DNA of 64,000 bases, from assembly GCF_008831285.2 (NCBI RefSeq), contig NC_045150.1:12073868-12137867 (forward strand), given 5' to 3'. A program made the position numbers and the translations under genes. How positions within the stretch are numbered: the stretch's first letter is position 1; every line of letters starts with the position of its first letter. This DNA comes from Nymphaea colorata. Taxonomy: Eukaryota; Streptophyta; Magnoliopsida; Nymphaeales; Nymphaeaceae. The notes beneath the pieces are model-generated. The model made no database searches and was not told where the DNA came from. It saw only the letters and a list, made by a program, of their open reading frames with translations. Positions 34,206 to 46,182 of the stretch are shown one piece after another.

Positions 34206-37200
34206 CACCTTACAAGATGGATAACATGACAGAAGATTTATCCAAGGCAATAGACATGGTGATGGGATAGTTACAATACATGTTTCTCAAGATTTTATTT
34301 CGTGATTTTTTTAATGACACAAAATTTCAAAATAACCATTTGGCCATGGAGATGGCCGACTGATTTTTATTTTCCCTAGATTGCCTCTACATGTTTCCTA
34401 AGATTCTACTGCCAAAAAAGGTAAATATAGCATTTCATTTTTCAAGAAGCTGTGTTACCTATGACATACAATAATCTAAAACTTTGTTTAAGTACCATGA
34501 ACTTTAATATCATGAAAGATCTGATCCTACATAAATATCTAACATAACATATTTCGTTATAGAAAAACAAAATCTTAAAGAAATAAGGGCTACAGAAAAT
34601 TGACTTATAAAAATTGAGTAGCCTTAAGCATCCATTCCATTTAAGTGATGCTTCTCTCTTAGAAAGCAACACCTATCCGTTATCAACCTCTTGTACCCAT
34701 ATTTTCTAAAGCTGTTGTGTCTGTACCCACATATATATACGTGAACCGTACTTGTACCCATGTTACTTAGGTTCCATATGCACGTACGTGTGCATGAGAA
34801 AAGACAAACATATATATATCCCTGAAAAGAGAGAAGCACAAAACTTTCTTGGAACACAAATGGAAATCTCATGGTTGTTTTCTAATTAATGATCATTTCT
34901 ATCTTTGTATCGGTGAGTACTGGATATTGGCTTGTATCACCCTAAATTTTCATCTTTCTGAATTTAAAAATGATTAAAAAAATTTAAATTGATTTAGAAA
35001 ACGGAAAAATGAAAAAGAATATAAGCCATATTTGCCCTGCATCATGTTAGTGAGGGCCAACATTTTCCATGTTAACAACACTGATTTCTGCCTTGATTTC
35101 TCTCTTGTGGCCAAGAGTTGTGGAAAACAATGAAAATTTGAAGGCAAGGCACCTTGGTTTGGCTGATGCCTTTGAATAGAAGTGGTATTCTCATTTTAAT
35201 AAAATGTGGGGATTATATTCATGACTTTAAAATGTCATCGAGTCTACCTCAAGTAACCTACATCCCTTTTTTTATCTCTAACATGTTTTTCTCGTTTTCA
35301 AAGTCATTGAGTTTTTTAGGACCTAGCTCAGACCGGTCCAATAACCCACTACATCTTGACTTAGACCTATTCCAAGTCCTTGAACCAGATCTAACCTTAC
35401 CGACCCTACTCCAGCCCACTCAAAGTTTGAGCCTAGACTCACTTTGGCTTAGCTTTAGCTAGGTCTACCCCCTGCCACTAAGTCATAGCCATGAGAATTC
35501 ATAATAAATCAAGATCAAATCTTGATTTGGAACAAATGAACTTAGAACTTGAATTGAGATCTAAGTCTAGAGTGGATATAGATGTTGGATCAAATCCCTA
35601 ACCTTGAACATATAATGCAGGAAAAGAATCTTCTAAAACTGAACTATGTAGGTTTCTATCAAATCAAGGTCAATTGGATCAAACCTGGATGGGCTCAAAC
35701 CTTAGAATTTGAATTTGGATCAAATATAGATATTGGATCAAATGCTTGAACATTGGATCATGGATTTCATAATTCAGATCAAGAGAGCTTTGCATCTTAA
35801 ACTCAGATGTCAAACCATACTCAAACTTCAAACTAGACTTAGATCAACCCAATTTAAATGTGGATCAAGCATCATTTAGTAAATTTGGGTCTTGGATTTG
35901 GATCTTAAAATTTATTGAATTTTAGATCTTTTTGGTCCACATCCCTAAACTATAAAAACTAGGGCTAAACTATGTTTAAACTTAGTTTTGCATGCATCAT
36001 ATTATACTTAGGTTCTGTTTGCATGGATCCATGGTGGTCAGGATCAAGAAGTAAGTTCCTCAATCATACTATCAGTTTGTATGAATCCAAAGTTTGATGA
36101 TCCACATAGATTTCAAAATCATAAGATTTTCTAAACCTAGGACATGTTTATTCCTGTTATAATATGTATAGATGATTAGACTTAAGCCATAAACTTACTC
36201 CTTAGTCTGATTACCTGTGGTAAAGGCACGATAGAACGGGTCTCATCTCCCGGATTCTCGCACGAAGGAAAATGGAGGCAAGTGTACAAAATTTTATTTC
36301 CCATCTACAAACGGTCTGCATTACAGTGTAAAAATTGTTTGTGCAATATTAGATCACTCCACCCCTTTGTTAAAAGCAAACAACCCAAATTTTGGCAACA
36401 GGAGGTTTGGTGGCGCTGGTCAGAAAGCTAGTGATTCGTTCGACTTCCTTGCAGATCAACGTTTTGCTTGAGCACAAGTGCTAGTCTCGAGGTTTCACAT
36501 ACTCTTTCGACCTCGGTGCAATTTCTTTCGACGCAAAAACGAAGATCAAACACACTCTATTGGTGAAATCTTAGCAAGTAGGCCAGGAATTTGTATTTTT
36601 ATGTTTATAAACGAAAATTCCAAGGTGGCGTACAATAACACTTTAATCTAAATATTTTTTGGTTTAACTGAAAGTCGGGCAACTTTATCATATCCATGGT
36701 CCATTCTATGTCATTAATTTTCGTGTGAATTGATTTGCAGCCAGATTAGGACAATCTGGTCTTTGTAGTTTATTTTTCCAACACTTCCCAGTCACATGGC
36801 TCTTTTTTTTTTTTTCATTTGACCATTTTTAATTTAAGAATGATACGTTACATAAAATTTTGAAAAATTGTTTGGGGCAATTCCCACATTTTTTTAAAGT
36901 TGAATACAACTTTAAGATATTTATTTATAACTGAATCTGAATTCAATCAGATGTGATATTTATTTATTTAGTAATAATGCCGTCCACTGCTTTTTTACTT
37001 TTCGGGTCTGGCCTGAAGATGACCGATCCATTCACAGTAGAGGGGGGGGAGGGACCCCGAGCTATCAATTAAAGAAACCCTATCGGTCGACGGCTAGAAC
37101 GTACAGTGTACCAGTAATACAGTATTTTTCTCATCATACACACTTTGAGTGCTGAATCAAGGGCAACATTGTATGATATGGCTCCTAAGGAGAAGTAGCC

Positions 37201-38162
37201 CAATTAATTGGGCGGTTGATCAATTTTACAAAGATTTGTTATATCATTCTTAGTTCTAAGGCATGTGTCAAACTCTTTTCAAATTCGGGCAGGAGTTGGC
37301 TTGTTATATAACTCGTCATGCACACTTTTATAGTTCCGCCAGAGTCTATATGTATTTCGGGTTACACAAATGTCTTACTTTGGTTCAGATTTTGGCTGTC
37401 GTGACTATAGAAACTGAGGGGAAATACTTGTGTGATCGTCGTTCCCGATTGATTGGATTGTGAAGGCTGAACGTTGGTTCAGTGTTTGGATTTTTTAGTG
37501 CAGTCACCCTTGTTGTTTTCATGGCACATTTAATATATACACACACATTATATATATGTATATATATCTTGAATAAGGGCCACCCATTTGATGATGATGA
37601 ATGATTAAAAGAAAAATATGAAAAAATGTGAGAACTCATACTAGAAGATTTAACCGTCTATCATGATTTAACTGTCTGACTTGACCGTCCAAAAGTATAG
37701 GTTCCCCCCGGAGTGACTCAGATTTGACAGTCATGTATGTATGAAACAAAATTTAAAGAGTTTAAAAATATAATATATCAAAGAATGTTGCAATTATTGG
37801 TTAAGTTCAATCTAAGTGGTAAACAATTTTATTTAGGTAGATCCTTGATTGATACTTAGTTAAAGTACTTAAAAAGTTGATTATTTTTTATATTTATGTT
37901 TAATTATTAATCATTTTACTGTTAGCATGAGCTGCAGGAGAGATTTAGATTTGATTCGATTTAGAAATTTGGTTCAACATCTTGAACTTACACAATTGGC
38001 TGCCCTTTTTAACAAATGTCACTAAGTTTCACATGTTGGTAGGTGCACCCAAGTTCACAACTTATAATCCAAATTATAGAACAGCAAAGACTGAAATCTG
38101 AACTGAAACCACATGCCACAGTTCTTTACAACCACTTGCCATCTTTACTTCACCTTCAAATT
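34206..38162. other. unique spacer before B2, no gene supported
   Basis: AT-rich intergenic-type DNA. 35300-35960 is rich in GATCAAAT/TTGGATC phrases like those of dispersed plant repeats. 37741-37866 is a partial copy of the composite-repeat flank (equivalent to about 27155-27260). A run of 8 G occurs at about 37042. ORFs at 35154-35462 and 37263-37463 have no recognisable features. Confidence 0.35.
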
Positions 38163-38197
38163 TCAAAGTTCTCCTTCATTTCATAATTACATTGGCA

Positions 38198-38383
38198 ATG
38201 CATCTGCCACCACCTTGTGCGGGTTCTTTACCGACAGTAAACACTGCTCGTGGCGGTAAGACGGTTCATATTGAAAGGGTCTTAGCGACAATAAACAGTA
38301 AATTTCTTTCTTTAGATAAAACGTTTAGTAGGCAAGGAAGCCCGACACTAAAAGCGAATCATACATTACTCGGGTTTTTTTAG
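38198..38383 (+). CDS. short conserved ORF, copy B2
   Basis: Same length as the ORF at 7709-7894, from ATG 38198, ending HTLLGFF. The reading frame is intact in both copies. The protein is not recognised and a chance ORF cannot be excluded. The flanking DNA from 38384 to 39179 matches 7895-8684 and has no gene. Confidence 0.15.
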   Translation: MHLPPPCAGSLPTVNTARGGKTVHIERVLATINSKFLSLDKTFSRQGSPTLKANHTLLGFF

Positions 38384-39179
38384 ATTTGATCTTCTCTTTT
38401 AAAGAAAAATAAATATATCAAGAAAAACTGCACTCTAGATCATGCCAAATTGAATGGGTCGATTTTATCGGTCTCAACAATTTTTTGAAAAATCCCATTA
38501 AAAAAAAAGAATACAAAATGATGAATTGAATCAATCACGATTAACATCTTGCATGGCTTAATAACCTTTAGCATACGATTTGGGCGGTAAAAAAAAAGTT
38601 ATAGAAAAAAATATAATAGTTTAGATAAATAACGTAAAAGAAATTAAACCGAAGATAACTTGTTGATTGCCATAACAATTAGTTCAATCCTGACGATATT
38701 AACACGGAATGGACCTGATGTCTTAATCTAATTATTTCACATTTTATTTCTCAACGTTGTATTAAATAGATAAGCGGTTCCAGATATGGCGGCTAGTTAA
38801 TATTAATAATGACAACGTTTGTATTGCCAAAATCCTTTTTGAGTGGACCGTCTTCCAAAAAGGATCAGAAAATCGGAACCAAAATCAATCTAGCATATTT
38901 TTATTGAAGGATCCAAAGCTTGTTTTTTTTTAAATTAAAAACATACCAACAAAAAAATGGGCAAATAAATATTTTGCGACTGTCTAGATCTTGCTCATTC
39001 AAGAATCAATTGCAAGGACTAGGTTGTAAAATTGAGAAGATAAGAAGGTAAGATTTTTAAATCTTGTTGATCGTGTGATAGCCTCATATGTCAGATCCAA
39101 ATCTGATCCTCATGCCCTAGATATCATAATGATTCCATATTGATGATACGATGCTGATTCCATATTGATGATATGCAAG

Positions 39180-39525
39180 TAGGGATGTCCATATATCTGA
39201 TTTAAGTTGGATACCCACTAAACCATTTTGAAAAATTCAGATATGAAAAAAATTAATATATTTAATTTAAAAAATGACATCGGGTTTCATCTCAATTCAG
39301 ATATACATAGATCGAATTTAGTTTTAAATAATTATCTATGCTTTTTGAATTTTGAACATATACCAGATTTGGTTAAAAAATTAAGATTCAAATTCAGATA
39401 TAAATGTAAAAATAAGATCCAGACTAGATTCTTTATTCATTTTTTAATCTAAACATGTGAATATCCAAAAACTTAGATATGATTCAGAATATATCAAATT
39501 CTAACCTAATCTATTGAGATCCCTA
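39180..39525. mobile_element. MITE-like repeat with TAGGGAT termini, copy B2
   Basis: Counterpart of 8685-9033, with the same termini and AT-rich interior. Its flanks are the same as in B1, so it was already present before the B1/B2 duplication. Confidence 0.45.
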
Positions 39526-39669
39526 TCTGCCGCCACATGCTGAATTTTGTGTTTGAACCTTAGATCCAATTAAGGAGCTGTTGGCAGGAGCTCCCAACAG
39601 AGCTGGTGAGTAAGCACCTTGATGTTTTTTTTTTAATTTGAAACCCTCAACCATGACTAATGGTTTAAC

Positions 39670-39722
<53 letters not shown>

Positions 39723-40281
39723 CTTTGCTGTCTTTTCTCCTCTTACATTTCCTGTGTCATCTTCAACCTAGTGTCTCATCCTCTTCCTCTTAGTCAGTTA
39801 TTTGTGGGTCATCCCAGTTTGCATCTGCTGTCATCTTATGTTTTCAATCATCCTTCCTCATATCCACATGGATAGGCACACCAAATAGAGGCCAAGACTT
39901 GCATAAGGAGGTCCACTTTTCTATCTTTCTCTGGCTGATTGATGTAGCTTTCACCAGCGAAGTCATCAACCGTCGAACAATGATGACCCTGCTTCTCCCT
40001 CTTAAAATAGAAACATCTAGTTTCTATCTAATACATACATACATACATATTATGTATCTCCTTAACGTAATGAAAAGAAAAAAGCAAACGATAAGTGAAA
40101 CTGCAATATATCATGTAACTCAGGAAAATGAAATAGTATCCACCACGCTCACCACTTACTCTTTTCCTTTATAAAGGGTTATCAGTCATGAATAGGCTTT
40201 ACATTCTATAAAGAAAAAGTAAGTGGTGAGGTACTATCTAAAGTACATTCATGTTTTTATGTGAAATTTTATACCTACAAC
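39526..40281. other. copia-associated sequence, copy B2
   Basis: Contains the CTGTTGGCAGGAGCTCCCAACAG stem near 39579, a (GA)n tract (about 39671-39718) and a stretch without a gene. It directly follows the 3' end of the gag relic on the minus strand. Unlike B1, it is present once and is not interrupted by minisatellite. Confidence 0.4.
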
Positions 40282-40950
40282 CTATCCACCTATTTCATTA
40301 GAGAGACCCTTCAAGGTCAACCCATATTGCAGGAGTTTGGTTGGCCTGCAAGTCTTCAACTGAAAGGAGCTCTGCACACATTGTAGTGAAGTGGGTAGCA
40401 CATGATATTCTAGTCCACATCCATCCACGCAATGTCCTGCAAATTTTATCATTTTCGGCCAGCTCATATCCCCCAGTAGCTAACTGGTCAAAAATAGATA
40501 TAATCCAATTCAAATGCTCCATGATAGGCAACAATACCTTTGTGAGCCTATGAAATTCTCGTTGAGGATAAGAGATGCTAGATTCCGAGATCTGTGAATA
40601 AGCTTTCACAAGCTTGTCCCATAATTCCTTCACTGAACACTCGTCAGGAACATGCACCAGCACCTCTTGTGAAAGGGTAGAAGTAACAAAAGCAATGGCT
40701 TCCTGATCGCGTTTCAACTACATTTCAAATTTAGGATTTGGAACTGATTCTTTAGTGGCAACTCCAAGCCTATCCTTGGTCTCATATGTGGTGCAAAAGG
40801 GACTGGGTAGAACTATCTAAGTGTTCTGATAGACCTTGATGAATGGGAAGACTGGATGCTCCCAAGTAGGAGAATTGGTATTGGTAAGTTTTCAGAAATA
40901 AGCTGGCCCATAAAGTTAAAAGAGATGATAGACTGAGAGTAAGAATCCAT
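40282..40950 (-). pseudogene. Ty1/copia gag relic, copy B2
   Basis: The best preserved gag copy. A possible start MDSYSQSIIS is at 40950; after a frame change and a stop, 40298-40717 is open for 139 codons. It reads KRDQEAIAFVTSTLSQEVLV, CSVKELWDKLVKAYSQ and YPQREFHRLTKVLLP, the conserved layout of plant copia gag (a charged/aliphatic helix, then ELWDKL...Y, then LxxL..L). No zinc knuckle or pol domain follows, so the element lost everything downstream of mid-gag. Its 5' LTR is at 45313-45572 on the same strand. Confidence 0.72.
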
Positions 40951-41378
40951 GGAACAGCTCAGAAAGAGACCTGTTTGAAAGAATTACTCAGCAAAAAAAG
41001 AATACTAGCAGCCAAAGAAATAACAAAATCAATGAACAGTATCAACGTTCCATGCTTACTTTGTTTTTTCTGGAACAGACCAGATTAGAGTAACATGGCT
41101 GCAACAATTAACTTATCATACAACAGATTAACTTTTGATCTGAATCCCTTTTTTCCCTTTTTAGCTTTAGGGAGGAAGAATGAAAAACAATAAGGTATAA
41201 GATGAGCAAAGAATAAAAAAAAAAAAGAATTTTGATGGCTGCTGGGGACAGACTCTGCTAGAAAAAGCAAACAATTTCAATGTCAGGAAAAGAGAAATAG
41301 AGAGAATCACGGCTGACCAAGATCAAATGGGGGACAAAAAAGATACTCCCGGCAAAAGAAGAGGTGGGGGGGGGGGGG
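40951..41378 (-). other. copia leader, gag-proximal part (B2)
   Basis: Matches 12252-12640. It ends with a 14-base run of G near 41366-41378, next to the first 133-bp direct repeat. Confidence 0.4.
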
Positions 41379-41511
41379 ATTGGCTCTGACTAATTTGAAA
41401 CTGATATATTAAGGCAAAAGACAGTTCACCAGAGACAAAAGGAAGATTAAGGCAGAATGATGGCCAAAGGAGAAGATTAGGCCAAAATGACTAGATGAAA
41501 TTTATATATAA
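41379..41511. repeat. 133-bp direct repeat, left copy
   Basis: Starts ATTGGCTCTGAC and ends TATATATAA. An almost identical 133-bp copy lies at 44987-45119; the differences I see are one base in GACTAATTTG/GACTTATTTG and one in GGCCAAAAT/GGCCAGAAT. The sequence belongs to the copia leader. Confidence 0.75.
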
Positions 41512-44500
41512 GGGGCCGTTTGATGGCCCGGAAAAAAATTTCTGGAAATATATTGCTGGAAATATAGGAAATGGAAAAATGAAATGAAAAAAAATTTTCC
41601 GATTCCAATTTTGGTGTGTGTGTGATGACTCAGAAATATATTTCCAATTTTATATTTCTAAGTTTGATAGTACAGAAATATATTTCTAGAAATTTAATTC
41701 TTAGTTTGATAATAAGGAAACATTTATCTAGATTTACAAAAATATGGCAACAACATGGTTATGCATGTATGGACGTATAAACCGGATATACTCGCCCACA
41801 CAATCGATTAGAACAATTCAATGTCTTATTATTAATTTTCTTTATTTATTTCACATTTACCTAATTTTCAAGATATTTTTAATTTATTAAAAAATTTCTC
41901 GAATTTCGTCATATTATACCCAAGAAATAACTCGCCGTACATGCTCGTCACCTGACATTCGTCACCGATCACCCTCACCTTGCACCAACTCACAGTTTGT
42001 CAAATACTATAACGAATGTTCAGTCAAGATCCCATAAAACCTGGTCAAAAACCCACATACAACCAAATAGGTGGATCCTTGAGAAGAACGATATGTCCAG
42101 GTGCAGAAGGATGAAGCCTTATGAATCACTATCCTAACTCTCAACATGCACCAATGATCAACAACACCAACACCCTCAGTTGATAGAAACTATCAAAAAC
42201 TGAAACCAAATGTGAATAAAAATCATGCCATGCCAGATCCGATCCACCTGTGTCAGATCAGAGATAACTGCAGAAGTAAAAATACTCAACCAAACACCCA
42301 ACTCGCTGCAATATATACATCAGATCTGAATCTAACATAACCATAACAAAAACGGCTGTGATCTCCACTGCAAGCAGCCAACGACCTTAGCTGCAGTGCC
42401 AAGAAAATTGTAGTTGACATCAGACCAACCACCAACAACATGATAAAAAGAATTGAATCAATCTGGCGTCAACTCCATCACAATTTCAACACTTTGCCCA
42501 TATCATCACACGAAATCAAAAATCATGTATTCCTATTCTTGACAATTGAAATTCAGATTAATGAAGCATCAACTGCACACAGGAAAAGCAGCTCAATTAC
42601 AATCGGAGGTCATGCGTCAGTCACCCATACATGGCACATGTTGCCAAAGCTCAACACAAAATACCAACACCCAATAATTGCTGCTCACCTCATTTGCAAC
42701 TTTTTCAAGCCTGAGGGGCACATTTAAGCCATCTTTTGGAAAGTCATCAAAAGCAACTGTAATTGACATCAACAACAAAGCGCAACGATAGCACGACAAA
42801 GCGAATAAAGACCACACAAACCACATACATAAAGAAGGATCATATCATTGTTCCCATCAGTGATAAAATACTAAACAAACCACATACATAGTCCCATCAG
42901 TGTTGAAATATTTACATATTCCCATCAGTGTTCAGTGTTCAGAAGAGCTTCAACATTCAATAGAAAGCCAAGTGCATGTGTCGAGTATTCAAAGAAGCAA
43001 ATACATATGCAGTGTCTTTGCACCATAACAAAACAAAAAAACTGAAACTGAATCAAACTTTCCCCTTTGCACGACCTTTAAACATACGTCAGACTGATGT
43101 CGGTGCTTCATCTTCAACCAGTCCTGCTAGTTGCATAACAATAACAATTAGCACTTAATGAGTTAGAATATGCTAATTAAGCAAGAAACACTGTCGTTGT
43201 ATGACAATAACAAAATTAATAAATAAGTGAGCATCTAACAAGTAACATGTAATTATAACAGTCAGACCAAACCATGTAAGAAAAAGTTAACATAACTCGT
43301 CCGACTCTTCTTTGACAAACAGATAAAGCCAAACCATGTGCATCATTTTTGTTCCTGGTAAATCTACAACCATAGCAATCTGAAAAATGTCTTCATGAGC
43401 AGCCCATCGATCTAAAGCTGCCATTGAAGGCAACCCCATCAATCTGAAGCTGCTCAAAGGGCAACAGCTAAGTTGAAGGCTTAATTTTGCGAAATGCATG
43501 AAAGAGAATGTGAAGGCATGACCAAAATCATGCCAAACAAAATCTAGTAGAACCGAACTGATATGAGCAAAGCCATTTTAAGTCCAACTGAAACCCAAAA
43601 TGAAGCCCAGCACAAATCTATTTTGAAATGTAATCCCCAGGCTCAGTTCCAAACTTTAAATTTCAAAATTTATCCTTAACAAGCCGATTGAGCTCGAGTT
43701 TCAAGCATCGAGCCAGGCCCGGACTCGACTTGAGTTTCTGGGATGATTGGGATCCAGATATTTTTTTAAATTTGAATGTTATGTTATCAATCTGAATCTA
43801 TATCAAATCTGATTGAATAAGTATTCTTAAAACCAAAACCGATCCAAATTCCCAATCTGATCTTAGATGTTTTTCCATTTCACAATTATTTAAAACGGAT
43901 TTGTCTCATATCTGGTCCGAAACCAAACCATTGACATCCCTATATACATATAAGGGAACAAAATGGAAATAGTTCTATCCAAACAAAGTGAACGTCATTC
44001 CTGTGGTTCATCAAAGTGATTAGTATAGTAAAAAAAAAAAAAAAAAAAGGGTCCAAGCAGTCCTAGTACTGTCTAGTAAATATATTGTTCATCGCGTACA
44101 CACTAAGCATATGATGACCAAAAAAGACAGACAAACAACCACACAAGCATAAACACAAAATGGACTATTTTCCATTTGAAGCTTCTTCTGGCAATGCTCT
44201 TCGATCTTCTTCTCATTATTCTTTTCCTTCCTGTTATGTTTAATTAGTAATTGAAATGCATATATGCTGCTTTGAAAGTAGGGAAAAACCAATATGCTGA
44301 ACCTTTATAACGGTAAACTTGCGGCTAACATTGTTCTCAAGTCACTTAAATTCCTCCTGACCTGCCTTCAAACACAATGTAATACTTTCGATGAGGCTTC
44401 ATCTTTGGTGCCTTACAAAACCAATGTATTAGACTCATACATTGGTAATGGAAATAATTTTTTCCTATAAAATCAACATTCATGGTACAAAACTACACAT

Positions 44501-44986
44501 ATAATACATTAAGTAGTCCCATGGGACGAACTTACTATTCTGATAAAGAATGAACATTTGAGTTGTCAACTTCACGTTCACCTTTGAAAGGTGCAGATGG
44601 CGCTGTCTCATTTGATGGTCCCTCATCAACATCAAATTGCTTAGCATTAGGATTTTATTCTGAATTCAATTATGTAATACACACGTCGTTAATACAATTT
44701 GAACTTGTTTTACAAATGAATATTCTACTTGACATATTAGTATACCGAACCATCAACAATCCAGTTGCTCTTTCAATTATTTTGTGTGAAGCTGTGAATG
44801 TCGATGATTAAATAGTTCATGTGCGATTCCAATACTACACGTCCCAATTACGTTAGATTCAAACACATGATAATAATGACCTCTATAAGAAGTTAACATG
44901 CTGAGAATAAGTTGATAACTACCATCCAACATTTGTTTCATGAAAAAATCTTGAAATGTCTGAGAACTACTTGGATGTTTTAAGGA
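41512..44986 (-). mobile_element. PIF/Harbinger-derived insertion, one end only, in the B2 copia leader
   Basis: A 3475-bp insertion absent from B1. The left end begins GGGGCCGTTTGATGGCCCGG directly after TAA. GGG-rich termini and a 3-bp TAA/TTA target are typical of PIF/Harbinger. A transposase fragment lies at the right side on the minus strand, so the left end is the 3' terminus. No matching inverted terminus is visible at the right end, where the transposase is cut. The interior contains a GAGCTCGAGTTTCAAGC stretch and a diverged TAGGGATGTCAATGG repeat (about 43740-43950), which look nested. Other ORFs are short and unassigned. Confidence 0.65.
44560..44945 (-). pseudogene. PIF/Harbinger transposase C-terminal fragment (DDE_Tnp_4 type)
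   Basis: The minus strand reads LDGSYQLILSMLTSYRG and HYYHVFE, corresponding to the family's VDAGY....L.PYRG.RYH block with its second catalytic Asp. It continues HELFNHRHSQL, the strongly conserved ELFN.RHS.LR motif, then after a one-base frameshift IIERATGLL, corresponding to the catalytic-Glu IER.FG.LK motif. Stops and the frameshift show it is dead. The N-terminal half with the first Asp is missing because the insertion ends at 44986. The following DVDEGPSNETAPSAPFKGE frame may be its C-terminal tail. Confidence 0.75.
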
Positions 44987-45119
44987 ATTGGCTCTGACTT
45001 ATTTGAAACTGATATATTAAGGCAAAAGACAGTTCACCAGAGACAAAAGGAAGATTAAGGCAGAATGATGGCCAAAGGAGAAGATTAGGCCAGAATGACT
45101 AGATGAAATTTATATATAA
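44987..45119. repeat. 133-bp direct repeat, right copy
   Basis: Right partner of 41379-41511. After TATATATAA it continues AGGACATCAATAGAGG, as in the uninterrupted B1 leader. Confidence 0.75.
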
Positions 45120-45300
45120 AGGACATCAATAGAGGATATGAATTATGGCAAACAGAAAAACGATAGAAGAGTGTCAACTAGGATAGAACGACTGCAAGAC
45201 AGAGAAAATACTGAGGTGAAAGAGAAATAGAAGGAAAGAAAATTCAGAAAGAATCACCATATCTCAGTGGACACACCCTATTCAGTCCAAGCCCACATGT

Positions 45301-45312
45301 GCTCTGATACCA
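45301..45312 (-). other. copia primer-binding site (tRNA-iMet type)
   Basis: The minus strand reads TGGTATCAGAGC directly after the LTR terminus TTCTCACA. This is the standard PBS of plant Ty1/copia elements. The leader from here to 45120 has no gene. Confidence 0.85.
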
Positions 45313-45572
45313 TGTGAGAAGTCCTCGGAAAATCATCACTCCAGAAAAAGGGAGAGAAGGAAAAGTTGAAGATCTGTACATCTTGATGTTTCTGACATGC
45401 ACAAAAGATTAATAAAATAATGTGACGCCCTAATGCGAACCTTTACAAAAATAACCTCAAGCATGATGGGTAATCACAAAAGATGTAGAAACAACACACC
45501 CTATGCAAATAATGGCAGTCGGGTCCATGATGGACCCTGACCCAATAATATTAGTACATACAATTCTTAACA
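45313..45572 (-). mobile_element. Ty1/copia LTR, copy B2 (260 bp)
   Basis: The minus strand starts TGTTAAGAATTGTATGTAC and ends CTTCTCACA, giving TG...CA ends. It abuts the PBS with no spacer, so it is the 5' LTR. No 3' LTR is present before the B2 left edge. The B1 LTR is 254 bp and differs by scattered substitutions and homopolymer indels. Confidence 0.82.
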
Positions 45573-46182
45573 AGCGTGACCATTTTGATGCTCCCCTTTT
45601 CATGGCATGTAGCACATTAGGATTGTGCACCTAGTTTTATAACTAAAAGGCTAATGAACCATGCCTGTATGTTCTTTTCTATGACTATTTGATTTCGTTA
45701 AATCTAATTTAGTTAATGATTGATAGTCCTGATTATATACTAGAACCAGATAAATAAGAAAAAAGACTTGTATGTAACATATAGTGACAAATAACAGAGG
45801 AAAGAAATCTCATATTTTCATCTAATATGAAACTGGAGAACTTTTAATCATGAAGCTGATTTAATATATGCGAAATGCATGGGTTGAAGCTGATCTTTCT
45901 GATTGGGATAAGACAAGCTTCTTTTATAAAGAAGCATGCAGGAGAGAAGTTTTTAGAACTTGGAATAATTTCTCCCAATATTTAACATTGGCTCCACAAC
46001 AGCAGCAATAATCTACAAAGGCAGCCCCATTCAGAGTGTAGACACATAAAAAATATTTCTACATATCATGGTTCTCTAGCACATCTAGAACACTCAAAGT
46101 AAATTTAACAGGTTCCTTGCTTGATTATTTTTTGAAAGAGATGAGCTCAATTGAAACAACCTTTGGCAAAGAGAAAATTTAC
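45573..46182. other. non-coding spacer between LTR and regulator relic (B2)
   Basis: Counterpart of 13220-13819. AT-rich, with no gene visible. Confidence 0.35.

Noticed and set aside
42617-42826. Minus-strand ORFs at 42617-42826 and 43287-43499 as a possible Harbinger Myb-like second protein
   Set aside because: No SANT/Myb tryptophan spacing visible; could not be supported beyond position inside the insertion.
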